DNA of 64,000 bases from Paraburkholderia sp. D15 (GCF_029910215.1 NZ_CP110396.1:1302001-1366000), one strand, 5' to 3'. Positions 49,724 to 58,003 are shown, counted from the stretch's first letter. The notes: generated from the letters alone by a model not told the origin. Numbers and translations are program-made.

Positions 49724-49753
49724 TAGATTAACAACAACAAAAGGAGATTTATC

Positions 49754-49924
49754 ATGGAATTTTTTAGCGCACTCTTAATGTATTTATTATTAGCAGCCGT
49801 ATTCTACATTGCTGGAACTCTCATTAGCTGGGAACGTATCTGGAACACAATTCTTGACCTTATCGGCTATGTTATCGAAGGCGCAGAGAAGGCAGCAGAT
49901 GGTATGAAACGAATTTTTAGCTAA
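49754..49924 (+). CDS. Small membrane protein, 56 aa
   Basis: ATG 49754 follows AAGGAGATTT. One membrane helix (residues 6-25, ALLMYLLLAAVFYIAGTLIS) is followed by an amphipathic helix ending AEKAADGMKRIF. Too short for a named family; expressed from tandem-box promoter 11. Confidence 0.62.
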   Translation: MEFFSALLMYLLLAAVFYIAGTLISWERIWNTILDLIGYVIEGAEKAADGMKRIFS

Positions 49925-49954
49925 GGAGCTAGCAACCACAACCGAGGATTTATT

Positions 49955-50332
49955 ATGGAACAAGAAAAACAAGAAAGAACAAAATTAAGTATCGAGGGCG
50001 GAACAATCAGAATCGTCAAACAACTAGGTGGAAGATATGCCTATGTTGTCTATGTAACTGGACACAAGAAAGTAGATATTGAGGTCCGCAACGGTATCAA
50101 TAAAGTGCTCCACAGGCAAGACTTTGAACCTATTCACCTTCTCGTGATATGCGAGCTTAACCATAAGCGGTCAAAATTTGATGTTTTCTACCAAGCCAAC
50201 ATAAAGGAAGTAACAAAAGTAAAAGATACAGTGCCTTTCACCGAAACTCAGATTTACGAGAACTGGCTTCTGATCAAAGAATACTTCATTGCTCTGTATA
50301 GGAAGCACTTTGGACAGGCGGCGGAAGAATAA
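49955..50332 (+). CDS. Hypothetical protein, 125 aa
   Basis: Weak GAGG upstream of the ATG. It is a beta-rich basic protein (GGTIRIVKQLGGRYAYVVYV) of unknown family, and the second gene of cassette 11. A weak hairpin near 50338 may end the transcript. Confidence 0.65.
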   Translation: MEQEKQERTKLSIEGGTIRIVKQLGGRYAYVVYVTGHKKVDIEVRNGINKVLHRQDFEPIHLLVICELNHKRSKFDVFYQANIKEVTKVKDTVPFTETQIYENWLLIKEYFIALYRKHFGQAAEE

Positions 50333-50391
50333 AACAAAGCCCTTATACAATAAAGGCATTCTAATTAATTGGGGTGTCTTCCCTTTTAGTA

Positions 50392-50436
50392 TTGACTTTA
50401 AATCTATCATCCCTTATAGAAGGTATATGCAAACTT
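50392..50436 (+). promoter_or_regulatory. Promoter of the Stb/Par-like operon with GTATATGCAAACT element
   Basis: TTGACT (50392) and TATAGA are 18 bp apart, and GTATATGCAAACT follows the -10 box directly. The same -10-proximal element occurs before the gene at 57227, so the two transcripts are probably co-regulated. Confidence 0.68.
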
Positions 50437-50452
50437 AAAAAAGGAGGTAGAT

Positions 50453-50659
50453 TTGAATGAACAAAAAATACAAAAGAACGTTTGCCTGAGAATGCCGGAA
50501 TCACTTAAGCAGCACATAACTGATGAGGCGCGAACCTTGGGCATCACAGACAAAGAATTTGTGATTAAAGCAGTAATAGAAAAACTAGGAACAACAGATA
50601 GCCACTATAACTTAAAATACAGGAGACTAAGAAATGGCAAACAACAACAAAAAAACTGA
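50453..50659 (+). CDS. Ribbon-helix-helix DNA-binding protein (StbA/ParG-like position), TTG start
   Basis: The TTG start is fixed by a perfect AAGGAGG site 5 bases upstream. The 68-residue protein shows the RHH pattern: NVCLRMPESLKQHITDEART as strand plus helix 1, and ITDKEFVIKAVIEKL as helix 2. It overlaps the ATPase gene by 26 bp. RHH/ATPase pairs act in plasmid segregation (ParG/ParF) or in coordinating segregation with conjugation (StbA/StbB). Confidence 0.75.
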   Translation: MNEQKIQKNVCLRMPESLKQHITDEARTLGITDKEFVIKAVIEKLGTTDSHYNLKYRRLRNGKQQQKN

Positions 50660-51560
50660 AGAAGTAACACAAGAACAGAACGATGACCTTGCACCAAACT
50701 TTGATGACATTTTCGAAGAGCGGAAGGTTGAACCCCCAATCTATTCAGCAGTTTTTCACATTGGGGATATCGGACAAGCTGGCAAGTCTATGGATTGCAA
50801 GGGACTCAAAGAAGTCCTCATGCGCCTTGGAGTGAGCCACGACACCTATGTCGCAGATGGTGACCACATGCAGAACCTGGAGACCTATGGCTTACGCGAC
50901 GCCTCAGGTGAACTGGTTGCCCACGACAAGCTAGATCCTACTTTCCGCTTTACACGGGACAGCAACGGTAGAATAGATAAGATTGAAAATTACGGTTGCG
51001 GATTCTTCAATATCCGTAAAGCCAAGCAAGAGCTAGTCAATACTTTACAGTCTCCTAGCAAATTCAAGTTCTACGACATGCCAGCTTCAAGCATGGACGA
51101 ACTGTATGACGTATTTGGGGATATGTATTCTTTCCTTAATGCTTTTGTTAATGCACGCACAAAGCTAATTTTTGTTGTCCCCGTATTTGACGCTGACAAA
51201 TCAGTAAAGCAGGGTATCGGTAAACTTCAAGACATGTTGTGCGATGTTCACCCTGACGCAGTGATTGAGTTTGCATTCCTTTTCAAGAACGGACTGATGC
51301 TTGAAAACCAAATCAGCGGGGTTCAACAGGAATACAAAAGAAACGCCTCAGTCAAGAAACTTAAGGACCGTTACAGGGTGACAGAGGTTACAATTGCGCC
51401 ATCTTTTAGCAGTATCCTAAAAAACAGGTTACCGACTGCCAAGTTGTTTGACCTTTTCTACACACGAGATGAGGCACAAAGACTTCCATTTTTTGAACAG
51501 GAGAAGCTTGAGCAGATTCTGAACACATATAAAGAGGCGACCAAAAAAATTCTCTTCTAA
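50634..51560 (+). CDS. P-loop ATPase of plasmid stability/segregation type (StbB/ParA-like)
   Basis: The 308-residue protein has an unusual P-loop-like segment near residue 45 (HIGDIGQAGKSMDCKG), where a deviant ParA motif KGGxGK(T/S) is expected, and a later VPVFDADKSV segment near residue 185 in the Walker B zone. Its size, position after an RHH gene and proximity to oriT fit the StbB/ParA group. A terminator follows at 51583. Family assignment rests mostly on context. Confidence 0.66.
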   Translation: MANNNKKTEEVTQEQNDDLAPNFDDIFEERKVEPPIYSAVFHIGDIGQAGKSMDCKGLKEVLMRLGVSHDTYVADGDHMQNLETYGLRDASGELVAHDKLDPTFRFTRDSNGRIDKIENYGCGFFNIRKAKQELVNTLQSPSKFKFYDMPASSMDELYDVFGDMYSFLNAFVNARTKLIFVVPVFDADKSVKQGIGKLQDMLCDVHPDAVIEFAFLFKNGLMLENQISGVQQEYKRNASVKKLKDRYRVTEVTIAPSFSSILKNRLPTAKLFDLFYTRDEAQRLPFFEQEKLEQILNTYKEATKKILF

Positions 51561-51582
51561 TAGTGTGTAGTCCAATAAGAAG

Positions 51583-51608
51583 GCCCCTGAAAAACTCAGG
51601 GGCGTTTT
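51583..51608. terminator. Terminator between convergent genes
   Basis: GCCCCTGA-aaaac-TCAGGGGC, a perfect 8-bp stem followed by GTTTTG. It can serve both strands. Confidence 0.8.
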
Positions 51609-51609
51609 G

Positions 51610-52311
51610 CTATCGGGGGAGGGAGAAAGCCGCCCTCTTGTTTTTTAGATTTCTCAATGTGCTGCGGCTCACGTCCGAGCGGAGTTGCTTGTTCATGGCA
51701 GGGACATGACTGTAGAGGTCAGGAATCCCATTGTCTTCTGCCAGTTGCAGGAAGTAGCGATACATTCTTTCGTCAAGCTCAGTCCAGCCTATCCCCTTGT
51801 AGTCACCCTCTCCCTCAAGCTCAAGTCGCTGGCTTTGCTCATGCCAATTCCAGTCAGGCTCTATAGGCTCACCCGATAGCACCCGAGGCACTACCGCAGG
51901 GCTACTAGCATTTTTAAATGAGGAGACGGGCTGAGGAGCTACAAACACCTTTTCAGCCTCCCGCATTGGTGAGGAGGGCATTGGTGCGGGCGAAGCCACT
52001 GGCGCCGTTTGTGGAGGGAGGGAGGGTGTTTGATTAGCCTTCGCAGACCTACGAGCTTCACGTATCTGCCAGAAGTATGTTCGAACCAGATTCTCGGTTG
52101 CGTTCTCATACCCGGCTCTTTTGAGCAGATCCGCTACATACGGATAGCACCCCTTCTTGCGAGCTTGAAGGAGAGGGAAGAGGCGCATCGTCCAGTCGTC
52201 AAAATTCTCTCGAATAGCCATACGAAGATTTTGCACCCCAACCTCATCCTCCAGTTCCGCAATCGCCAGGTCAGTGAGTTCATGAAGTCTTTTGTCCATA
52301 AATTCACTCAC
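51610..52311 (-). CDS. Probable relaxosome accessory protein, long paralogue
   Basis: The 233-residue protein has an N-terminal DNA-binding-like domain (residues 25-85: IRENFDDWTMRLFPLLQARK, then YVADLLKRAGYENATENLVR) that is paralogous to the whole protein encoded upstream at 52304. A Pro/Ser/Ala-rich linker and a C-terminal domain follow. A pair of related basic proteins transcribed away from oriT next to a relaxase suggests relaxosome accessory (TraK/TraY-type) roles (inference). The genes overlap by 8 bp. Confidence 0.66.
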   Translation of the reverse strand: MSEFMDKRLHELTDLAIAELEDEVGVQNLRMAIRENFDDWTMRLFPLLQARKKGCYPYVADLLKRAGYENATENLVRTYFWQIREARRSAKANQTPSLPPQTAPVASPAPMPSSPMREAEKVFVAPQPVSSFKNASSPAVVPRVLSGEPIEPDWNWHEQSQRLELEGEGDYKGIGWTELDERMYRYFLQLAEDNGIPDLYSHVPAMNKQLRSDVSRSTLRNLKNKRAAFSLPR

Positions 52312-52588
52312 CCTTCATATTCTTTTTGGCTCGCTCAACCTTGACCTTGTGCATGTATCCCCTCACAAGCTCTTCACTTGCATTGCCGTAACCAGCTTTT
52401 TTGAGTAGGTCGGCAATGTAACGATACCGAGCCAGACCACGCAATTTGAGGACGGGAAACAGCTTCTCGCGCCAAGTATCGTAGTTCTCTCTTATCACTT
52501 CAATCAATGATGGCAGGCACACACTATTTGCCAAAGTTTGCGTTTCCTGCTCTATAGCGTCTTCTGTTAGTCGCTGAATGTTAGTCAT
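52304..52588 (-). CDS. Probable relaxosome accessory protein, short paralogue
   Basis: The 94-residue protein consists mainly of the shared domain (IRENYDTWREKLFPVLKLRG, then YIADLLKKAGYGNASEELVR) and a basic end. GAAGGAGA precedes the ATG. Its promoter (52616-52643) is inside the oriT-like region, so it may autoregulate. Confidence 0.68.
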   Translation of the reverse strand: MTNIQRLTEDAIEQETQTLANSVCLPSLIEVIRENYDTWREKLFPVLKLRGLARYRYIADLLKKAGYGNASEELVRGYMHKVKVERAKKNMKGE

Positions 52589-52615
52589 TTGTCTCCTTCT
52601 GTTAGTAGCTCTAAA

Positions 52616-52643
52616 ATCCTAGCGCAATAAAACGCTATGTCAA
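52616..52643 (-). promoter_or_regulatory. Promoter of the accessory gene pair
   Basis: On the minus strand TTGACA and TAGGAT are 16 bp apart. The spacer holds TAGCG-caataaaa-CGCTA, an inverted repeat suited to an autorepressor. Confidence 0.72.
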
Positions 52644-52645
52644 GC

Positions 52646-52758
52646 AGACAACGTATCGACTTTATATAGATAGCCTGAAGACAGCATAGAGATAGTCGAA
52701 AGACAATGTATAGACTTTGTATAGATGAGATAGAGATAGGTTAGGGCCCTGCCCTAAC
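52646..52758. other. Candidate origin of transfer (oriT)
   Basis: Three AGACA-headed repeats lie at 52646, 52679 and 52701, i.e. 33 and 22 bp apart, multiples of 11 bp. The first and third match over about 27 bases (AGACAAyGTATmGACTT, then TATAGAT). After an ATAGA-rich stretch there is a perfect inverted repeat GTTAGGGC-cct-GCCCTAAC (52740-52758), as commonly placed beside nic sites. It lies between accessory genes and the relaxase operon. Bases 52759-52890 hold nothing else that I can name. The nic base is not identified. Confidence 0.6.
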
Positions 52759-52893
52759 ATTCAACATACGTTGATCGAGCTTTCAGCCTTTTGAAAATTC
52801 CAAGCACCCATTACATTAAAATGTAGTTTTATCGTAAAACCTTAGAGCCATGAGGCTTACAGTCCCAAAACTTCAGAAAGTAATGTCAGACAT

Positions 52894-52921
52894 TTGACAA
52901 GCAACTAAAAAACACTATATT
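52894..52921 (+). promoter_or_regulatory. Promoter of the relaxase operon
   Basis: TTGACA and TATATT are 16 bp apart, about 30 bp before the first gene at 52951. Confidence 0.8.
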
Positions 52922-52950
52922 AGGAGTAACAACGACATAACAGGAGACAC

Positions 52951-53157
52951 ATGACAATCATTGCACTTTTCTTTTTACTGCTAGTTTCAGTAATTTTCAC
53001 AACCACACTAGATCTATTCAATTCAAGAGAAATCAAAAAGCTCAGGCAGGAAGTAGACTACCTGAAAGCGTGGCTCTTTCTCGACCGTTTGCTCGCAAAC
53101 AGAAAAGGCAGTGCTGAGTATGTGAAGCAGTTCATGGAGGACGACAGCCATGAATGA
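52951..53157 (+). CDS. Small membrane protein, 68 aa
   Basis: The N-terminal membrane helix spans residues 3-22 (IIALFFLLLVSVIFTTTLDL) and is followed by a charged helix. ACAGGAGACAC precedes the ATG. First gene of the relaxase operon; its end overlaps the next gene by 8 bp. Function unknown. Confidence 0.68.
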   Translation: MTIIALFFLLLVSVIFTTTLDLFNSREIKKLRQEVDYLKAWLFLDRLLANRKGSAEYVKQFMEDDSHE

Positions 53158-53383
53158 AAACAACAAGACAATCAAAATCTCCCTTCTCGAAGGCGACCAG
53201 GTAGTCCAGAACTTCAGGCACCAACTCAAACATTTTCGCCTGCCCTACCCCGAGGAATCAGTTCAGTTAACAGCAGCACACGACTTCTTTTACGCACTCG
53301 GAAGCGAGCAGACATGGACCGTCATCTGGTGCGTTTTCAGTGTCGGAGCATTTGCATTGGGTCTCTGGCTAGGAGGGAAGTAA
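53150..53383 (+). CDS. Small tail-anchored protein, 77 aa
   Basis: Soluble N-terminus and a C-terminal membrane helix (residues about 56-75, TVIWCVFSVGAFALGLWLGG). The stop overlaps the next start (TAATG). With its neighbour it may form a small membrane complex for transfer (inference). Confidence 0.66.
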   Translation: MNENNKTIKISLLEGDQVVQNFRHQLKHFRLPYPEESVQLTAAHDFFYALGSEQTWTVIWCVFSVGAFALGLWLGGK

Positions 53384-53667
53384 TGCGATACACCCACCGA
53401 GAAACCGCACTTGAAGTCGAATACCTAGACGGCCGAGTTGCTGAAGAGCAAAAGAGGACTCGCAAGGAGCCCAAGCGCTCGAAGTTCTACCATGAGGCTT
53501 TGGCTAAAGCCATGTTCTACGACGAACACGCCAGAAGGACAGCAGCAGATTTTGACCTATTGAAGCAGATCCTGCTTGCAGTCCAGGAAGAGGTGACAAC
53601 CCTCAGAGCAGAGAACCGGACCTTGCACATGATGCAGGCCAAACAAAGAGAAAATAAGCAAAACTAA
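53383..53667 (+). CDS. Hypothetical coiled-coil protein, 94 aa
   Basis: ATG 53383 follows AGGAGGGAAGTA. It is a basic, helical protein with a heptad-like segment (LLKQILLAVQEEVTTLRAEN). Located 24 bp before the relaxase gene; possible auxiliary transfer protein. Confidence 0.66.
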   Translation: MRYTHRETALEVEYLDGRVAEEQKRTRKEPKRSKFYHEALAKAMFYDEHARRTAADFDLLKQILLAVQEEVTTLRAENRTLHMMQAKQRENKQN

Positions 53668-53691
53668 AAGAACCCACGGGACGGCAGCACT

Positions 53692-56600
53692 ATGAAACTT
53701 GAAGACTTTATGACCATGAAAAATGGCGACTATCACGAGCAGCAGATCGCCTACAACATGACTGCGACCTTGGCAGAGCTAAAAAAACAATACCCTGACA
53801 TTACTCCGCAAGGCATGCAGGCTCACGCGGCCGAAATCAATAAGTCAGTATATGCCCCGAAATTCCACGGTGAGCTACCTGAAAGCTTGGGTATCAAGGA
53901 CAAGGTTCTGTCACTCGACATGTGGAGAGATTTGAGCGCGGGATATTGCCCTGCTACCTGGCTTGAGAAGGATTCTCTACTACGCAAACACACTATCGAA
54001 ACCCCACGCGGCCTCATGGTTCGACTCAATAGGAACGCCCTGAAGATTAACGCAGACGGCTCCTATGCTCCCCCTGCTGACACGGACAAAGGACACACCA
54101 TTGGCACAGAAATGATGTTTAGCACGGGCGGGAATCTGAGCAAGACACTGGTCAAAATGTTCGTTGAAGATTCTACCGCCGAAGAGCGATTCAAAGCTAT
54201 TGTCGATAAAGCGCTGGATCGTTGCATGAAGGGCATGCTCGAAGACGCCTACATTCGCCTTGGAAAAGACGGCACTGAGCTTCAATACGCCAAGGAAATC
54301 ATGGCAGTGTCGTTCATGCACATTGAGAATCGAGGTGTCACCGAGTCAGGCAGTTCATGTCCGTTCATTCACGTCCACTTCGACCTGATGAATGTTGCCC
54401 GAGGTGAAAACGATAGCTTAGGCTCCCTCTTCAGTGGCTACATTGCCAAAAATAAAGCCAAGTTTTCCGCTGAATACATGTGTATTATGAAGGGAGAACT
54501 GGAGAAGGAGTTCGGCTTCGTATTCGAAGAAGTCTTGCTCAAGGAAGACGCACAGAACAAATACCTGAAGCCTGAAGAACGCAACATTACAAGCTACGAC
54601 TTGCCTGATTCCGCTGTTCCTGAAAACGTCAGGAAGCTCTTCAATAAGCGTGAAGAAGAGATCGAGGCGCAGATGAAGGCAGACGGCAAGAGTGGTCCTA
54701 TCGCCAAGGAAATTGCACGGGTCAAGAGCCGTGACTCCAAGGCTGAACTCTCCCCGTCCGAAATGAAGGCAATGTGGAAGAAGGACTTTGACGATTTGGG
54801 CTGGACCATGGCCGATATCGAGAAGCACCTCGACTTCAATCAACGCCGGCCAAACTACACCACTATCACTGACGAGACACTTGCCAGCAATTTCTCACGC
54901 AAGGTTCAGTCTCAGGAAATGGCCCGCTCCTCCAAAAAATCCAAGCCAGACGCTTATGACCCAGACGCTGAGGACTTCATTGACCGTATCACTGGCACCA
55001 TTCGAACACAGAAAGAGCAGCAGGACCACGACGATGAGCTTGTGAGAGGATTTCTTAGGAAAACAAAAGAACTTGTTTTCACTGAGGACCAGTTCAAAAG
55101 CCATATCACAATCCAGCTTCTGAAAAGTCATGACAAGGATCATGCTGAGCGTGAAGCCGCCAGAATCTTCGAGAGCCAGTGTCTGGCTATGATTCAGAAG
55201 GAGCAGATTCCCTACTACAAGGAATTCCTTCTGGACGAAATTGAAGACCCTGTTGACTACCGCCAGAAACAGATTCGCTATGCCCGTGACATGGTGTTCA
55301 CAACCAAGGGAGTCGTTGAGAAAGAGCACTATATTACTGACACGTCGAGAGCACGCTCCCACGAAACAGCGTTTGTCTTCACCGAGCAGGAAGCCATTCT
55401 TGAGCGGCTGAAGTTCGAAGAAAAAATGAGCGAGGAGTTGAAAACCAATGTCCAATTTTCAAAAGGGCAGCTTGGAGCATTCCATGAGACCCTGACACAA
55501 CCCGGCTCCATGAGTCTCATAAAAGGAATGGCGGGCACTGGTAAGACATTCGCCATGCGAGCCATGAAGGAAGCTTACGAGGGCAAGGGTTACAACGTCT
55601 GGGGTATGGCTCCCTCCTCAACTGCGGCCGAAGGTTTGGGGAAGGATGCCCAGATTAAAAAAGGACAGTGCGGCAATATCAGTGAAATGCTGCTCATGCT
55701 GGACGAGCGCAAAATTCAGTGGGATTCAAAGTCAATCGTTATTCTCGATGAGGCGGCAATGGTCGGTCTCGACTCATGGCACCGGATCGTTAAGCACGCT
55801 AACCAGGCAGGGGCAAAAATTGTTGCATGCGGAGACTTCTTGCAGCTAAACGCCGTAGAGCATGGAGCCACATTCCGGGTTCTGACGGAGCAGTTTGTAG
55901 CTCAGGAAATCACAGAAATCAATCGCCAGAAGTCCTCTGTTCACCGTGACATGGTCATGGACTTTGCAGCCGGTAACGCGCATAAAGCCCTGAGAACCCT
56001 CTATGACGAAGGCCGGTTGATTATCTATGACACTGAAGAGCAACGCATGCAGGGTGTAGCCCAAAGCTATCTGAAAAATCCTGAGGCCTTCGAGAAGAAA
56101 ATAATTATCGGAACTAGCAACGACGAAGTTGAGGCTATCAACAATGCTGTTCGTGACCAGTTGAAGGCTCAGGGCAAGTTGCAGGGTAAGGAAGCCGAGG
56201 TGACTTGTGAAGACGGCACCGTGAGAAATTTCGCTGTCGGAGACCGGGCAATCTTCGTTCGCAACAACAAGAGCAGTGACATGCAGACCCAGAAGCTCAA
56301 GAACAGTGATATTGGGACCATAATTTCCCTACGCACCAACAAGCTCACTGGAGGCGTCTCCGCTATCCAGCTAAAAATGGACAACGGCAACACAGTCTGG
56401 AAGAACACCCGAGATGACGATTTGCCTATTCGCCACGGCTACTGTTCAACCGTCCACAAATCGCAAGGTCAGACCCGGAATGATTCTGACTGGGCTCCTA
56501 GTGCTACGGTCAATAGCTTGCACCTCTCTTATGTCGCAGCTTCTCGCCACCGCAATAACATAACCATTCACTTATCGAAAGAAATGGCGGACAAGCTGGC

Positions 56601-57099
56601 AACGAAAATGGATCTCGAAGATAAGCCACCTACACCGCAAATGCTGAAGGTAGCCGAGTGGGTTTCGAAAAAAGAGAACGTTGCCATGGAACCCGGCACG
56701 CTCGATTCCTTCCTTCAGACTCGTTCCTTCCTCGACAAACACTACTACAAGATTGCTGATGGTGGAGAATTTGCACCGCACCCAACAGACGATTTCTCTA
56801 GTCTCATGTCTGCCATGTCAGCTAGTGCCATGAAGAAGAGCACCTACGATTACCAGCTTATCGACGGCACACGTGAACTGGATATCTATCGCAAAGTGCG
56901 ACAGGATCGAAAATACGAGGTTGAGCAGAAACTTGAAGTCGCCATGCATGGTGAGAAGGTCAAGCTCGATGTGGGATATCAGGAACCTCTTCGCACCGCT
57001 GCTCAGGAAAAACTTCACCGCGAAGTTATGACGACACTTGCAGAACTGGAGAGAAGAAAAGAAATCGCTGAGCAGAAGAAGATTCTCAAGCATTCCTGA
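53692..57099 (+). CDS. MOBF-type relaxase-helicase (TraI/TrwC family)
   Basis: The 1135-residue protein nicks and unwinds the transferred strand. The N-terminal relaxase has tyrosines at about 14 and 21 (GDYHEQQIAYNM) and the histidine triad: HIENRG near residue 208 and PFIHVHFDLMN near 226-228. The spacing in the triad is wider than in TrwC or F TraI. The helicase part has Walker A GMAGTGKTFA near 614, Walker B VILDEAAMVG near 684, GDFLQLNAVEHG near 713 and VHKSQGQTRND near 920, the RecD2-like set. It is divergent from classical members but has the same two-domain design. Confidence 0.9.
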   Translation: MKLEDFMTMKNGDYHEQQIAYNMTATLAELKKQYPDITPQGMQAHAAEINKSVYAPKFHGELPESLGIKDKVLSLDMWRDLSAGYCPATWLEKDSLLRKHTIETPRGLMVRLNRNALKINADGSYAPPADTDKGHTIGTEMMFSTGGNLSKTLVKMFVEDSTAEERFKAIVDKALDRCMKGMLEDAYIRLGKDGTELQYAKEIMAVSFMHIENRGVTESGSSCPFIHVHFDLMNVARGENDSLGSLFSGYIAKNKAKFSAEYMCIMKGELEKEFGFVFEEVLLKEDAQNKYLKPEERNITSYDLPDSAVPENVRKLFNKREEEIEAQMKADGKSGPIAKEIARVKSRDSKAELSPSEMKAMWKKDFDDLGWTMADIEKHLDFNQRRPNYTTITDETLASNFSRKVQSQEMARSSKKSKPDAYDPDAEDFIDRITGTIRTQKEQQDHDDELVRGFLRKTKELVFTEDQFKSHITIQLLKSHDKDHAEREAARIFESQCLAMIQKEQIPYYKEFLLDEIEDPVDYRQKQIRYARDMVFTTKGVVEKEHYITDTSRARSHETAFVFTEQEAILERLKFEEKMSEELKTNVQFSKGQLGAFHETLTQPGSMSLIKGMAGTGKTFAMRAMKEAYEGKGYNVWGMAPSSTAAEGLGKDAQIKKGQCGNISEMLLMLDERKIQWDSKSIVILDEAAMVGLDSWHRIVKHANQAGAKIVACGDFLQLNAVEHGATFRVLTEQFVAQEITEINRQKSSVHRDMVMDFAAGNAHKALRTLYDEGRLIIYDTEEQRMQGVAQSYLKNPEAFEKKIIIGTSNDEVEAINNAVRDQLKAQGKLQGKEAEVTCEDGTVRNFAVGDRAIFVRNNKSSDMQTQKLKNSDIGTIISLRTNKLTGGVSAIQLKMDNGNTVWKNTRDDDLPIRHGYCSTVHKSQGQTRNDSDWAPSATVNSLHLSYVAASRHRNNITIHLSKEMADKLATKMDLEDKPPTPQMLKVAEWVSKKENVAMEPGTLDSFLQTRSFLDKHYYKIADGGEFAPHPTDDFSSLMSAMSASAMKKSTYDYQLIDGTRELDIYRKVRQDRKYEVEQKLEVAMHGEKVKLDVGYQEPLRTAAQEKLHREVMTTLAELERRKEIAEQKKILKHS

Positions 57100-57129
57100 T
57101 TTCAAAAATGCGTTTCTTATAGTAGGCGC

Positions 57130-57176
57130 TTGACAATCTCGATTGAGCGCCCTATAAGTTGTATATGCAAACTATG
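57130..57176 (+). promoter_or_regulatory. Promoter with GTATATGCAAACT element
   Basis: TTGACA and TATAAG are 17 bp apart, followed by GTTGTATATGCAAACT as at 50423. Confidence 0.8.
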
Positions 57177-57226
57177 AATTGCAATTTTCAAGGAGATCGA
57201 CAACAACAAATAAGGGAGGATTGATC

Positions 57227-57451
57227 ATGAAGAAAAACAATAATTTCCAGGAAGAAGCGGACTACAAGCTTCAAAAATTTAACAGCTTCATGCAGACCAA
57301 CAGCGTGCGTGACTACTACATTGCCGAAGAAGTCATGGATGGTTACGAGTGGAAGCCTGCCAAGCGCAGTATCTACTTCTGGACATGGCAAAACTTCATG
57401 ACCAAGATTCGTGGACTGACAGGCAGCAAGGACAAGCCTTTCAAAATTTGA
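57227..57451 (+). CDS. Hypothetical protein, 74 aa
   Basis: ATG 57227 follows AAGGGAGGATTG. The protein is basic, with aromatic residues in the second half (ISIYFWTWQNFMTK-like). It is monocistronic, with a weak CCCTC..GAGGG hairpin after it. Unknown function. Confidence 0.65.
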   Translation: MKKNNNFQEEADYKLQKFNSFMQTNSVRDYYIAEEVMDGYEWKPAKRSIYFWTWQNFMTKIRGLTGSKDKPFKI

Positions 57452-57504
57452 CCCTCTACCCCGAGGGTTTAACTCATCCTGCCAAGCTTTCCCGAGCAAA
57501 GGCA

Positions 57505-57605
57505 ACACCTCTCCCGATTGGGAGATTTCTGCTAGCCGCAGGGCAACCCCATAAGCCAGATCTTCCCCCTTCTCACGAAGTCAGTGCCGTCAGGCATGCT
57601 TGACT
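57505..57605 (+). repeat. Structured repeat, copy G
   Basis: CTCCC-gatt-GGGAG (57511-57524), 4 bases, CTGC-tagcc-GCAG (57529-57541), then CTTC..GAAG and GCCGTCAGGCATGC shared with copy B. It precedes iteron-like copy 2. Confidence 0.78.
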
Positions 57606-57720
57606 ATTTTGCTTATCTCTGCCCTTTTTCGCTCCTGCAAGAGCGAGGATTTTTCCCAAACACCGCTTTTGACTTTCCGTAAGGCATAGATCGAGTCTTG
57701 CTCGACCAACTTTTCAATGG

Positions 57721-58003
57721 GTTTCTTATCCCTACCTTCCCTACTTCTCCCTACTTAAAATAAATATAGTAGGGAGAGGTAAAGCCAATACAGATAAGGC
57801 TTCCAAGCTTTCTCCCTGGGTTCCCTAGTAGAATCCATGAACAATAGAAAAATCTGGATTTCTGTCTCCTCTTACTTACTCTCATCTCCATATAATCTTT
57901 TTTAAAATTCATCCAGGGAGAGTGAAAAAATGGCTGTAAGCCTTATACAAAAAGGCTGAAGCTCTCCCTGGTTAGTTCCCTAGTTAAGTAGGGATAGCCT
58001 CCA
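57721..58003 (+). repeat. Iteron-like region, copy 2
   Basis: Repeats CCCTAC/CCCTGG/GTAGGGA motifs in both orientations as in 24672-24960; the first 40 bases are identical. Bases 58004-58150 before the coupling-protein gene hold no further recognised element. Second potential binding site array for the same protein. Confidence 0.68.

Noticed and set aside
24672..58003. Insertion-sequence explanation of the duplicated iteron region
   Set aside because: No transposase, terminal inverted repeats or target-site duplication was seen at either copy; both are non-coding.
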